DNA from: Schistocerca nitens
Taxonomy: Eukaryota > Arthropoda > Insecta > Orthoptera > Acrididae
Reading direction: 5' to 3'
NCBI RefSeq assembly: GCF_023898315.1
Contig: NC_064622.1
Span: 165,746,178-165,810,177 of the forward strand
DNA length: 64,000 bases
The notes below the pieces were generated by a model. That model saw nothing but the letters and a program-made list of their open reading frames with translations. It did no database searches and was not told the origin of the DNA. Positions 10,161 through 21,700 of this stretch are shown here, one piece after another (within the stretch, counting starts at the first letter, position 1; every line of letters starts with the position of its first letter). The position numbers and the translations under genes were made by a program.

Positions 10161-10691
10161 AAAGATGTCTGATGAAATATATCAACATTAGCAAAACATG
10201 CTTCTTACAACTGCATTTCTTTCCGAAATTGTTTTTCCTGTGTAGTTTATGCATTCACTTCCTTGAACACGTGCTCTTTAAACTACCTCACTCTTGTATT
10301 CAGCTTCATTCCTCACACCCCTGTTTCATTTTGTGGAGTTTTTCTTTATCACAGAACTTTAAAATAAAACTGCTATCAACCTGCACCTTGTAATCACATA
10401 AGATAATCAAGGCGATGATTGTCCCAGTTTATCTAAAAGATGACCAACTTTTCAACAATGACAAATCTTATTATTAGGATAAACGTATCACACAATGCTG
10501 CTGAAAAATTCAACAGTGCTGCTACTTTAATAAGATTAGATATACAAGAACTCCAGGAGCTACTTTGTTTCTAAAACTAACACAAACTTGGCAGACACAA
10601 AAAACATACACAGGTAGATGGAAACTATGTTGTTTCTGCACATAACGCTGCGGCTAGCCATAAAGAAGCTTGGACATAAATTAGTCATTTT
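10161..10691. other. AT-rich DNA, no gene seen
   Basis: No coding pattern, repeat boundary or RNA feature could be supported here. Confidence 0.4.
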
Positions 10692-11093
10692 TGCATAAAA
10701 TGTGGAGTTACGTTGTTTCTAAAATGACTGATTCACTTATAAATGAACAAATTATTTCAATCACAAAACAAGCCCGGAAAGAACGCTATGAAACCGTAAA
10801 TAAAGTTGAAGAACATTATATTCAAGTGAAAGTTTAGTGGACCAAGCGCTGGAGATGATCGTAAATGTGGGAAGTGGGACGACTCGAACATTGATAGTCA
10901 TGGTCCTGGAAGAAACACTGTTTCCACAAGTGAAGATGAAAGTGAATCAACTGTCATTGCCACTGAAAATGAAACAGACACAGCTACTGAAAATGAAAAA
11001 ACCATTGGTTGATGATTTTCTAAATGTGTTTTGTGTGTGAAAATAGTTACAGTGAAACATTCATAGTATTATGTCCAACAATGAACTGTATCA
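10692..11093 (+). repeat. flank repeat R1, decayed coding-like segment
   Basis: This segment is repeated in inverted orientation at 19440-19803, in both cases directly outside the left end of a mariner-A copy. It contains coding-like DNA: MTDSLINEQIISITKQARKE from 10726, then after a stop or frameshift an acidic stretch with SEDESESTVIATENETDTA. The similarity between the two copies includes this part. I do not recognise the protein. It could be ORF1 of a TE into which mariner-A inserted, or a retrocopied host exon. Confidence 0.5.
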
Positions 11094-12371
11094 TTAGGTT
11101 GATGCAGAAGTTCGTAGCGTTTTTGTTTCGCATGTTGGTGTTCCGGTTGCTATGATTTTATTCATCGATTGACGTTTTTTGTTTGCAGTTCACTGTTACT
11201 ATTTGAGTGTAAATATTATATTTTGTTGTTTATAGATAGTGAGTGGAGATGTGGGCGCTAGAAAATGGAGCGCCAAGTGCAGAAATCGGAAAGTTTCGGA
11301 GATATTCTTCTGTTTGAATTCAATAGAGGGGTTACAGCAGCGGAGGCAGCCAGAAACACTTGCGCCTTGTATGGTGATAACGCCATTGGAAAGAGCAGGT
11401 CTAGAAAATGGCATTCCCATTTTAAGGAGGATAGTTCTGACATTAGTGACTCTCCGCAATCAGGAAGATCTTTGGGGTTTGGCGAAGATCGTTTAAAAGC
11501 ATCAGTCCACAATTATCCACGTCAGCGTACTCGAGAACTGTAAAATGTGGTGAAATGGCAACATTCACCATCGTGCGACATTTGCGTGCAATGCGGAACG
11601 TTCATAAAATGGATGTATGGGTACCGCATGCCCTAAGCCAGAATCACAAAAATCTGCAGTTTGTCATATATGCATCTCTGTTTGCTCGTCATCAATTGGC
11701 TCTTGAACAACACCGACCATTGCTATCCTGTATCGTTACTGGTGCCAGGAAATGGTGTGTTTATGCTAACACAGGAAAAGACAGGAATGGTTGACCCCCA
11801 GACGAAGCAGAAAGTCCTCGTACAAATACTTGTGCACATCCATAAAAGATAATGTTAAGCATCTGATGATACAGCGACGGTGTGACGTAGTGTGAATTTC
11901 TTCCCAGAGCAACCATCGCTTCTGATATTTATTGTCAACAACTGAGACGTCTTGTAGACGGAATCCAGGAACAGTGGCCAGTAAGACTGCGTGAATTGAT
12001 GCCACTCCACGATAACCCACTTCCGCATTCTGCAACACTGAGAGAAAACACCGTACAGGAGTTGGGTTGGGAAGTCATTTCACACCCACCTTGGTCACCT
12101 GATCTTGAGAGTCCAGATTTTCACCTTTCCCACTCTCTTTAGAACAACCTTCAAGGAAATACCTTTCTGGATGAAAATTCCCTCCAAACATGGCTCGAAG
12201 TGTTCTTCCCCTCAGAACCACGTGATTTCTAAAATCGAAAAGCTACAGCGTTGGCATACTGTTGTAAATAGTGAAGGAGAATATATTACAGATGACTAAA
12301 GTCTCTGTTATGAGTATTGTTGTGTGTATTACACTTACGGAAAATCGCTACGAACTTACGCACCAACCCAA
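11094..12371 (+). mobile_element. mariner-A copy 1 (inactive)
   Basis: Near-full-length mariner, about 1.28 kb. The inverted ends match: TTAGGTTGATGCAGAAGTTC on the left, and TTGGGTTGGTGCGTAAGTTC as the reverse complement of the right end. The transposase starts at about 11265. Its N-terminal helix-turn-helix part is readable for 92 residues (ILLFEFNRGVTAAEAARN, then RKWHSHFKEDSSDISD). Further on WCVYANTGK, a decayed HDNP-type block near 12000 and WQTVVNSEGEYI-like C-terminal text occur in different frames. Several stops and frameshifts make it a pseudogene. Copies 2 and 3 are at 18181-19439 and 19845-20850, and a remnant lies in both arms of the large inverted repeat. Confidence 0.8.
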
Positions 12372-13850
12372 AATTTGTAATGTGCAGCTGTGTTCAATCG
12401 CCCTAAAGACCTATGAGCGTCTTTACCTTCTTTTCATCTCCCCTTCTGCCTATATGAGTGTCCACCTCTGTTTGCGTGAAGTGTACATCGCATATTTGGA
12501 TACGGTAGTGTTTACAACCAATGTATTGACAGGCTGAATGCTGATCATCGTTCATAGGCAGCGCACGCAGCAGCTACGGCGGTGCTACTACTGAGAGAAC
12601 AAGTTTGCGTCTGTGGGTCATATGGCTATCAAGAGCCTGCTGTGTGCCTAAGTCATGGCTCAGCCTCCGGCAGGCAGATGCTGACGCAGCACCACTCCAG
12701 GCCATTCGCCCCGGACCCTTTGATGGCCCATCTGTTGGAGTGTTCCGGCCGAGTCTACACCGCACCGCTGAGCGCCCAGCAGCTACCGACAATCTTCCCA
12801 GAACTCAGTGCTTCTGTGAACATCGACTGCGCACTTCGCTAGTGTTATTATTTGTACTCACCTCTGATCAAGGACGATCATTTCAGTTGTTGCTGGCTAA
12901 TGTGGAACTTGATTTTTCTGTGTTGTGATGCTGAATAAAAGTCCAGCGTCAGACTACATGTGGGAAATCATCAGCCATACGCGTGCAGTAGAAATCAAAG
13001 GATATCAGATTTACTGTCCACGAAGCAAACGAGAAATTGCACATTGTGCCGTCACAAAACTCGACCCAGCGTCGCATCTACGTCTCTTGTGACGAAGGCT
13101 TTAATGTGTGCCCCGTTTCTAGGGACTTTGTTATCATTAAAACATAATCTGGATTCCCTTTTGTTTGAACTGAAATTCCCTGAAACATATGACTATGCAG
13201 TACAATGTGAACAATCTTCTACAGGAAATGCAGATATTGCTTTGAAGCGCTGATTTAGTTACAGTCACCGAGAAAAATTGGATCACAAACCTATTCGACA
13301 CAGTTCTATCTTTCACTTGTGATACCTACTGATCCTATCTGATCGACAACTATGAGAAAATTGACCGGACGAAATCAAGCTCCAGACTACAGTGCAAGTA
13401 ATAATAAGTGCATTTCTTAACGAAAGTACAGTCATATTGTTCATCAAATGAACTGTATTACCGGTACTGGACTGAGGTTTCTTTTAGCAGCAAGGACGCA
13501 GCATCTTGCCTTGCATGGTGTGTCATTGGCAGATGCAGCATATACTTCAGACCTGCCTCAATGTGCTGGGATGTTTGCTGCTGTTCTTCTTTTTGCTCAC
13601 CTGGCAGACAATACTAATAATTCATCAGACTTCTTTCCAGATGATGCAGTTTGTCTATCATGAAGTTCTGTGTGAGGAAGCTGCACAAATATTTACCCTT
13701 ATCGTGATAAGAATTCAAACTAGTGTAAAGATAAGCAAGTTACTTCAAATGTTCGTAAATATAAAACTGTGGAACTCACAAAACGCACAAACGTATTATG
13801 TTGTGAGGACAGTATCAATGAGTCGCAGACTGAATCAGTCAACAGCTGGT
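12372..13850. other. no identified gene; GC-rich LTR-like block
   Basis: The block at about 12560-12957 is GC-richer than its surroundings and ends with AATAAA at 12934 and then GACTACA. That layout would fit the 3' part of a solo LTR, but I found no partner and no target duplication. Open frames of 60-125 codons between 12582 and 13883 show no recognisable domain. The rest is featureless to me. Confidence 0.3.
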
Positions 13851-13854
13851 TGTG

Positions 13855-13990
13855 AAAATTTATGTGGACGTGAAATGGAATGATCACACAGGCTCAGTCG
13901 TAGATAAAGCAGATGGCAAACTTTGGTTCAACAATGGAAGGATGCTGGGAAAATGCAGTCAATCTAGAAAGGAGATTGTTTACCAGGGCC
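13855..13990 (+). pseudogene. LINE-B family remnant (RT thumb region)
   Basis: The text VKWNDHTGSVVDKADGK, then GRMLGKCSQSRKEIVYQ, lines up with LINE-B residues DLKWNDHIKQIVGKAG and GRILRKCDSSTKEVAYK. It breaks off at about 13985. It is an old fragment of about 130 bp with many substitutions. Confidence 0.6.
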
Positions 13991-14354
13991 GTACCGAGGA
14001 TGTGGCGAGATGCCACCGCCCCCCTTCCCCCCACCAAGGATGGTACAGAGAGTGCACAGAAACAGACCGAAAAAAGGAAGAAAGTTTAAGAATTAACTGG
14101 GAGAGGTATGTGAGTTCTCCTACCTCTCGTGTTACTCTCTTGTTTATGTGAAGAGCCTTTTCCTTCGACCTACAACTATAAACTCACGCTGTTGTCACAT
14201 TGTCATTTCTACAGCGGCATTTCGTTCATGTAGCATCACAAAGAAACGTCTGTTATCAAACAGATATGTATGTAGTGACTGTTCTTTCGGACATGTCCGA
14301 AAAAACAGACGACATTTAGGTCCTACTGCCAGTATGAAACAAGACAGATTAGAC

Positions 14355-14620
14355 AATTACAGAAATTAGCTACCAGAGGACATTGATTTTTATCAATGGG
14401 GCAAGCTGAAAACTTGTGGCAGATCGGGATTCGAACCCATGTCCACTGCTTACTAGGCAGACGCATTGACCACTATGCCATCCGGACACAGTGGTCTCCA
14501 CTACCCTAGAACGCTTCACATCAGACCCAAATTCCCAACTTATACCACACACTACTAATGTAGTGCCCCTGCTCATCAGCCTGACCACTCGTGGCATTAT
14601 GAATCACAACACAAAGGAAT
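14355..14620 (-). mobile_element. SINE-II copy
   Basis: On the minus strand there is a 5' leader, then TCCGGATGGCATAGTGGTCA (A-box region) and GGGTTCGAATCCCGA (perfect B-box core), followed by a body ending CCCATTGATAAAAATCAATG and a short tail. The same leader, head and body are found on the plus strand at 15955-16200, which shows this is a repeat family and not a tRNA gene. Confidence 0.75.
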
Positions 14621-14765
14621 TATAGGCGTTAGCTGCCAGTGGTCATTGATTTATATCAGTGGGACACCACATATAGAATTAAGGCGATGGCGGCCAAAGA
14701 TCCCTTCACTGCACATGTACACCAAGCTCGAACTCTTACGGGAATCGGCGAGATCCTGAGATTTG
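14621..14765 (-). mobile_element. partial SINE-II, 3' body
   Basis: Directly adjoining the previous SINE-II is a second copy of the family's 3' body (ATTGATTTATATCAGTGGG on the plus strand, 14648-14666). It is followed by a poorly matching segment with a degenerate B-box-like AGCTCGAACTC. It is probably an older, truncated copy. Confidence 0.5.
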
Positions 14766-14866
14766 AAAACTTTTAATTGTCGTTGCAGATTGTCTTTAAA
14801 AATCGTAATAAAATAAATTCTCTCCATTTTTGTTTTACTACAATACAGCAGTTAATAATGGATATA

Positions 14867-15068
14867 GCCGGCCGAAGTGGCCGTGCGGTTAAAGGCGCTG
14901 CAGTCTGGAACCGCAAGACCGCTACGGTCGCAGGTTCGAATCCTGCCTTGGGCATGGATGTTTGTGCTGTCCTTAGGTTAGTTAGGTTTAACTAGTTCTA
15001 AGTTCTAGGGGACTAATGACCTCAGCTGTTGAGTCCCATAGTGCTCAGAGCCATTTGAACCAGCCATC
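14867..15068 (+). mobile_element. SINE-I copy with 13-bp target duplication
   Basis: Complete element from GCCGGCCGAAGTGGCC to CCATTTGAACC, with a tRNA-like head (B box GGTTCGAATCC at about 14932). AATAATGGATATA flanks it at 14854-14866 and 15069-15081, a perfect 13-bp duplication. Confidence 0.92.
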
Positions 15069-15081
15069 AATAATGGATATA

Positions 15082-15954
15082 ATTTTTTTCCGGCTAAGCT
15101 CAGTTACTTTCTTCTAGTATATTATGTGTTGCAACCTTTACGTAACATGGGAGAGAAGCATTAAGATTCGTACTGGCCTGCATACTACTTAGTTAGTATT
15201 TGTAGTAATATTGACTGCGAGAGAAATACTATATTGTGATATTAGTTAATGTTTACATTGACTTTATATAGCAAAACTCTTTACTGCTCACAAAAATACT
15301 GTAAGTATCTACGTTAGTCCAGAGCCAAGTCTCAAGTAGGGCTTTAAGTCAAATATATAAGAATATATTTAGAAATCGCACTTCTCACCTTTCTGCTGTT
15401 CTGAAAATGAAACAGTTTAAATCGTTGGAGATCGTGCGCCTTTTGCAGGGTTAACTTAAATTCATATTTGCCGCGTAATGGCGGCTACTGCAGCCTGTCA
15501 GCGATGATGCTCGAACGTCAAAAAATGCTAAATGCCGAAAATTTTTAATGAATTTGAGGTGTAAGGGTATTTACAGTACTCAAATAATTCAAAAAAATGC
15601 TCTATAATCATATACTGAAATATTTAACAGATTTACACACATACACACAACTGATTACTCAGATACAGTTCGACCATTAACGTCGAAAGCAAACAGAAGA
15701 GTGAGCGAAATCTATAATGAAGCTCTTTTAATAACGAAAAATTAACATGAACTTAGGTACTATTATGATGTAACTCCAAGATACATCATTTTAAACATAT
15801 AGTTATTCTTTGATTATTATATTAACTACGAAAAATAATTTTTGATAAGTGAAAACATATTACATTTTCAACACACAATGATTCTTAGCGTTTTTTGAAT
15901 GTTTGTTGGAAAAGGTTTCGTTATTGTTTATTATTCAATGTTAATAAGGCCATG
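15082..15954. other. AT-rich DNA, no gene seen
   Basis: No coding or structural feature could be supported. It is probably intergenic DNA or repeats too old to read. Confidence 0.4.
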
Positions 15955-16200
15955 TTATAAGGCTAATGAGCAAGGGCACATCAGTAGTGCGTCGTTTAGT
16001 TGAGAATTTGGGTCTGACGGGGCGCGTACTAGGGTAGTCCGTGCAGTTGACGTGAGCACTGTGTCCAGACGGGGCTGCTGCCAACCTACGTAAGCAGGAG
16101 ACTCGATTCGAATGCCAGTAGGCACAACTTTTCAACACGCCCCAGTGATGTAAACCAATGTCCAATGGCACTGATATCTTTAATTGTTTTAGTCTTGGTT
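15955..16200 (+). mobile_element. SINE-II copy, diverged
   Basis: It has the same order as the minus-strand SINE-II at 14355-14620: leader with GAATTTGGGTCTGA, then GTGTCCAGACGGGGCTG, a decayed B box (GACTCGATTCGAATGCC) and a body with a GCCCCAGTGATGTAAACCAA block. The head has many changes, so it is an old copy. Confidence 0.6.
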
Positions 16201-16594
16201 TACTATCAAACAGACGTCCGTCGCTGGCGTGATTTACAAGTATATGGCAACAGTATGCATTATTCACACAACTGTTACGTGTGCAGCTCCCTCATATTCA
16301 AAGCTGGAGTTCTTACTGCTACTTCACTGTGACCTCAAAGTTCGGCGAGCAGGAGCTGAAGTACACTACCGGCCATTAAAATTGCTACACCACGAAGGTG
16401 ACGTGCTACAGACGCGAAATTCAACCGACAGGATGAAGATGCTGTGATATGCAAATGATTAGCTTTTCAGAGCATTCACACAAGGTCGGCGCCGGTGGCG
16501 ACATCTACAACGTTCTGACATGAGGAAAGTTTCCAACCGATTTCTCATTCACAAACAGCAGTTGACCGGTGTTGCCTGGTGAAACGTTGTTGTG

Positions 16595-17821
16595 ATGCCG
16601 CGTGTAAGGAGGAGAAATGCGTACCATCACGTTTCCGACTTTGATAAAGGTCGGATTGTAGCCTATCGCGATTGCGGTTTATCGTATCGCGACATTGCTG
16701 CTCGCGTTGATCGAGATCCAATGACTGTTAGCAGAATATGGAATGGGTGGGTTCAGGAGGGTCATATGGAACGCCGTGCTGGATCCCAACGGTCTCGTAT
16801 CACTAGCAGTCGAGTTGACAGGCATCTTACCCGAATGGCTGTAACGGATCGTGCAGCCACGTCTCGATCCCGGAGTCAACAGATGGGGACGTTTGCAAGA
16901 CAACAACCATCTACAAAAATGGTTCAAATGGCTCTGAGCACTATGGGACTTAACATCTGAGGCCATCAGTCCCCTAGAACTTAGAACTACTTAAACCTAA
17001 CTAACCTAAGGACATCACACACATCCATGGCCGAGGCAAGATTCGAACCTGCGACCGTAGCAGTCGAGCGGTTCCGTACTGAAGCGCCTAAAACCGCTCG
17101 GCCAACCGCGGCCGGCAAACCATCTACACGAACAGTTCAACGACGTTTGCAGCAGCATGGACTATCAGCTCGGAGACCATGGCTGCGGTTACCCGTGACG
17201 CTGCATCTCAGACAGGAGCGCCTTCGATGGTGTACTCAACGACGAACCTGGGTGCACGAATGGCAAATCGACATTTTTTCGGGTGAATCCAGGTTCTGTT
17301 TACATCATCATGATGGTCGCATCCGTGTTTGGCGACATCGCGGTGAACTCACATTGGAAGCGTGTATTCGTCATCGCCATACTGGCGTATTACCCGGCGT
17401 GATGGTATGGGGTGCCATTGGTTACACGTCTCGGTCACCTGTTGTTCGCATTGACGGCACTTTGAACAGTGGACGTTACATTTCAGATGTGTTACGACCT
17501 GTGGCTCTACCCTTCATTCGATCCCTTCGAAACCCTACATTTCAGCAGGATAATGCACGACCGCATGTTGCAGGTCCTGTTCGACTTCTGCCCTGGCCAG
17601 CACATTCTCCAGATCTCTCACCAACTGAAAGCGTCTGGTCTATGGTGGCCGAGCAACTGGCTCGTCACAATACGCCAGTCACTACTCTTGATGAACTGTG
17701 GTATCGTGTTGAAGCTGCATGGGCAGCTGTACCTGTACAAGCCATCCAAGCTCCGTTTGACTCAATGCCCAGGCGTATCAAGGCCGTTATTACGGCCAGA
17801 GGTGGTTGTTCTGGGTACTGA
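16595..17821 (+). pseudogene. Tc1-like transposase, three lesions
   Basis: The DNA-cutting transposase of the element starts at ATG 16595 (MPRVRRRNAY). The N-terminal helix-turn-helix domains (YRDIAARVDRDPMTVSRIW) precede the SINE; the catalytic part follows it in one frame from 17129 to the stop at 17821. The lesions are: (1) the SINE at 16916-17117; (2) the first catalytic aspartate is glycine, FSGESRF where the family has FSDESRF; (3) only about 25 residues separate the second aspartate (QQDNARPH) from the glutamate (SPTESVW), against 34 in classical Tc1, so about nine residues are missing. The rest of the frame has no stops, so decay is recent. Confidence 0.8.
16916..17117 (-). mobile_element. 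SINE-I copy inside Tc1-like transposase
   Basis: A minus-strand SINE-I with an intact B box. AACCATCTACA is present on both sides (16905-16915 and 17118-17128), an 11-bp target duplication that lies in the transposase reading frame. Confidence 0.92.
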
Positions 17822-18180
17822 TTTCTCAGGATCTATGCACCCAAATTGCGTGAAAACGTTATCACATGTCAGTTCTAGTATAATATATTTGTCCAATGAA
17901 TACCCGTTTATCATCTGCATTTGTTCTTGGTGTAGCAATTTTAATGGCCAGTAGTGTAAATATGGTACTTGACGGAAACCCTCCGATGTTTGCCGACTGG
18001 AGCAGGGCTGTTTGAGCTTAAGTAGGACTTTATTTGGCAAAATAACAAATGAAATGGAAAACAGATCTCATATATATCATCCCATTCATCTGATTTTAAT
18101 TTCCCACCAGAAGACGCCTTTTAATGAAAGCTCTATATCGTACCTTGAAAAATGCGCAAATGATTTCGGTGCCAAATGTC

Positions 18181-19439
18181 TTGGGTTAGTGCATAAGTTC
18201 GTAGCCTTTTTCCATAAGTTTAATAACAGATACACGTAACAGAGACTTTAGTCATCTATAATATATTCTCCTTCAGTATTTACAACAGTATGTCAACGAT
18301 GGCGTAACTTTTTGATTCTGCGAATGCAAATCACATGGTTTTGAGGCGAAGAAGTCGTCGATCCATGTTCGGGGCGTATTTTCGTCCAGAAAGGAGGTTT
18401 CGTAAGGACTGTTCGATAAAGAGCGGAAAAGGTGAAAATCTAAGGCCCAAGATCAAATGAAAGAGGCTGGTGCGGAATGACTTCCCAACCCATCTCCTGT
18501 ATATTGTTTTCTGTCAGTGTAGCAGAATGTGGAAGGTCGTTATCGTGGAGTAGCATCATTTTACGCAGTCTTACTGGTCACTGTTCCTAGATTGCGTCGT
18601 CAAAACGTCTCAGTTGTCAGAAGTGATGGCTGCAACTCGGGGATGCGATTCGAAGTACACCAAACCGTCGCTGTTCCATCAGATGCATAACATTATGTTC
18701 TATGGATGAGCGCGGGTATTTGTACGAGGGGTTGCTGCTTTGTCTGGGCTCACCCATTCCTTTCTTTTCCTATGTTAGCATAAAGGCACCATCTCATGGC
18801 ATCAGTAAGGACACAGGATAGCAGAGGTCGGTTCTGTTCACGAGCCAATTGATGACGAACAAACGGAGATGCACTTATGGCAAACCGCAGATTTTTCTGA
18901 TTTTGGCTTAGAGCATGCGGTACTCATACACCCGATTTTTGAACGTTCCGCATTGCACGCAAATGTCGCACGATGGTGGAATGATCACATTTCATCACAT
19001 TTGCCACTTCTCGAGTATACTGACGTGGATAATTGTGGTCTGATGCGTTTAAACGATCTTCATCAAACCCTGAAGATCTTCCTGATTGTGGAGAGTCACC
19101 AATGTCAAAACTATCCTCCTTAAAACGAGAAAGCCATTTTCTTGACTTGCTCTGTCCAATGGTGTTATCTTCATATAAGTTGCAAATGTTTCGGCCTGCC
19201 TCTGCTGCTGTCACCCATCTACTGAACTCAAATAGAAGAATATCTCGGAAACGTTCCGATTTATGAACTTGGTGTACCATTTTCTAGCGTCAACATCACT
19301 AAACGACAAAATATAGTAGTTACACTCAGATAGCAATAGTGAACTACAAACAAAAAATGTCAGTCTATAAATAAAATCAAACCAACCGGAGCACCAACAT
19401 GCGAAACAAAAACGCTACGAACTTATGCAGCAACCTAGT
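18181..19439 (-). mobile_element. mariner-A copy 2 (inactive)
   Basis: A full-length copy in the opposite orientation to copy 1. The ends are TTGGGTTAGTGCATAAGTTC at 18181 and, in reverse complement, CTAGGTTGCTGCATAAGTTC at 19439. The N-terminal region reads on the minus strand from about 19280: ILLFEFSRWVTAAEAGRNIC, then RKWLSRFKEDSFDIGD and a stretch including MKCDHSTIVRHLRAM (118 residues). The catalytic half (18240-18900) is present but frameshifted. Its outer flank (19440-19803) matches the flank of copy 1. Confidence 0.8.
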
Positions 19440-19803
19440 GATACAGTTCATCGTTGGACACAATACTATGGATCTTTCATTGTAACTATTTCCACGCACA
19501 AAACACATTTAGAAAATGTTCAAATTTTCATTTCTTCTTTTTCAGTAGCCGTGTCTGTTTCATTTTCAGTGCAATGTCAGCTGATTCACTTTTAACTTGA
19601 CTTGCAGAATCAGTACCACTTCCCACATGACCATTTCCAGCCAATGGCCCATTAAACTTTCACCTAAAATATATTTCACCTCAATTTTATTTGTTTTCAC
19701 GGCGTTTCTTCCAGTCTTGTTTTGTTACACAGAAACAATTTGTTCATCTATAAGTGAGTCGATCATTTTAGAAACGACGTAACTCCACTTTTTATGCAAT
19801 AGT
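19440..19803 (-). repeat. flank repeat R1, inverted copy
   Basis: The reverse complement of this block matches 10692-11093 along its length with scattered substitutions and small gaps. Shared landmarks are AACGATGAACTGTATCA against AACAATGAACTGTATCA next to the mariner end, and GATTCACTTATA-like text at the far end. Together with mariner-A it forms a duplicated composite of about 1.6 kb. Confidence 0.65.
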
Positions 19804-19844
19804 CAACTGCAGTATAGTGGTTTTTTGTCACTCTAGCAGAGTGC

Positions 19845-20850
19845 GGGCGCGTGTTATCGTGGAGTAGCATCATCTCAAGCAGTCTTACTGACCGTTATTT
19901 TTGGATTGCGTCCGCAAGAGCCACACGGAGTGGCCGCGTGGTTTAAGGCGCTATATCACGGACTGCGCGGCCACTCCCGCTGAAGGTTTGAGTCCTCCCT
20001 CGGGCATGGATATATGTGTTGTTTTTAGCGTATGTTCCTTTAATTTAATTTAAGTCGTGTGTAAGACTAGGGACCGATGACCTCAGCAGTTGAGTCCCTT
20101 AGAAATTCACACACATTTGAACATTTCGTCCAAAAGACGTCTCTGTTGTTGACAATGTCAGCAACGATGATTACATCTTGGGAAAGCAGTTCATAGTGCA
20201 TCACACTGTCGCTGTTCCACCAGATGCACTGTATTATCTTTTATGGATGCGCACAGGTCTTTGAACAAGGAGCTGATGCTTTGTTTGAGCTAATCCACTC
20301 CTTTCTTTTCCTTATTTTGGCATAAAGACCCCATTTCTCGTCACCTGTAACGATAAGGATAGCAATGGTCGGTGTTGTTCACGATCCAATTGATGACGAG
20401 CAAGCAAATACGCACAAATGGCAACCGCTGATTTTTGTTATTTTGGCTTGGAGCATGCGGCATCCACATATCCGATTTTTGAACCTTCCGTATTGCACGC
20501 AAATGTAGTACGATTGCGCGGCGGATCACAGTTCAACACATTTGCCTGTTATCGAGTATACTGACATGGAACATTGTGGACTTATGTATTTAAAAAACAA
20601 TTATCCCCATATACGCCTCTATTGAACTCAAACAGAAGGATATGTCGGAAACGTTCCGATTTCTGCATTTGGCACCCCATTTTCTAGCATCGATAGCTCT
20701 ACTCAGTATCTCCAAATGACAAAATATAACATGTACTCTCAAGTAGCAAAAGTGAACTACAAAAAAATGGTAATTGATAAATAAACGCGTAACAATTGGA
20801 ATACCGACATGCAAAATAAGAACGCTACGAACTTATGCACCAGCCTAATA
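19845..20850 (-). mobile_element. mariner-A copy 3, truncated
   Basis: Minus strand. The terminus at 20850 reads in reverse complement TTAGGCTGGTGCATAAGTTC. The N-terminal coding part is shortened, with only short pieces such as FCLSSIEA readable. The middle contains an inserted SINE-Ib. The far end starts abruptly at about 19845 inside the catalytic half. It lacks the R1 flank seen at copies 1 and 2. Confidence 0.7.
19922..20117 (+). mobile_element. SINE-Ib copy inside mariner-A copy 3
   Basis: The head reads GGAGTGGCCGCGTGGTTTAA, the B-box region GGTTTGAGTCCTCC, and the body contains GACCGATGACCTCAGCAGTT and ends ACACACATTTGAACATT. The flanks GCGTCCGCAAGA and TCGTCCAAAAGA look like a slightly decayed target duplication of about 12 bp. 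Confidence 0.8.
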
Positions 20851-21507
20851 GCATAGATACTGATAAGCGGAACTCGTTAATGGAATACCTATTTTCTAGA
20901 TGATAGCGAAAGAGCTGATGAGCGACATTGACTTTACTTCCCATTTGGATACTACAAAAATTTTGTAAGTACAGTATGAGTGAAAGCAGACTCTCAAATT
21001 TAGTTTTCTGGTCGATATAACGTTACATAGCTGCTGAACCTGATGCCAATGATATTATCAATGTTTGCTTTACTCAAAGCAAGGAAATGCGGAATAAATT
21101 CTAATAAGAACACAGATCCTGGAAAGTATACATTCTCAACTTTTAGCTATAACTCTCTTTTACTTCTAGTTAATAATTTACTGACATGTTCTATTAGTTT
21201 ACGAGGAGCAAATAAAATCATTTCGTCATTATACATCATACTAAAACCCAATGTACAGTCTATAGGTATAGATATTGTTTTATTTTCCCTTTTTTAAAAA
21301 AAGTTTGTACAATTTGTAATTTATTTACTGCACTGACACTTAATTCGTTGTGTGCAAATTTTTCGAAAAAAAGCTCATTTGAGTAATATTTTTCAATAAT
21401 GCTTAATTTTCATTAAACCGACTTACAAAATTATAAACATTTATGCTAAATCCGCGGAGAAGAAATTGTAGCAAGGTATTTCTACATGGGGAAAGGGGCG
21501 GGGCGCG
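20851..21507. other. AT-rich DNA, no gene seen
   Basis: An 84-codon open frame at 21043-21297 has no recognisable domain. Nothing else is supportable. Confidence 0.35.
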
Positions 21508-21700
21508 TTCAAATGGCTCTGAGCACTATGGGGCTTACCATCTGAGGTCATCAGTCCCCTAGAATCTAGAACTACTTAAACCTAACTAACATAAGGACAT
21601 CACACATATCCATGCCCGAGGCAGGATTCGAACCTGCGACCGTAGCGGTCGCGCGGTTCCAGACTGTAGCGCCTAGAACCGCTCGGCCACCCCAGCCGGC
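21508..21700 (-). mobile_element. SINE-I copy
   Basis: A complete minus-strand SINE-I with B-box core GGTTCGAATCC, ending at GCCGGC. GC-rich GGGGCGC and GGCGC at the two sides may be what is left of the target duplication. Confidence 0.85.

Larger units (their letters stand above)
16364..17956 (+). mobile_element. Tc1-like element 1, split by a SINE
   Basis: The terminal inverted repeats are CACTACCGGCCATTAAAATT on the left and, in reverse complement, CACTACTGGCCATTAAAATT on the right, each next to TA (16362-16363 and 17957-17958), the Tc1/mariner target. Without the SINE and its target copy the element would be about 1.38 kb, normal for the family. The ends are well kept, so it could still be moved by a transposase supplied from elsewhere. 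Confidence 0.85.

Noticed and set aside
12560..12957. Solo LTR
   Set aside because: It has a polyadenylation-like AATAAA and a GC-rich body, but no target duplication, no partner and no clear TG start. Kept only as a remark.
14430..14490. Possible tRNA gene on the minus strand (good A and B boxes)
   Set aside because: The block is the head of SINE-II, with a leader and body repeated at 15955-16200. No clean cloverleaf acceptor pairing was seen.
16990..17117. tRNA-like sequences at this and the other SINE-I heads
   Set aside because: All are followed by the same non-tRNA body, and most are flanked by target duplications. They are SINEs, not tRNA genes.
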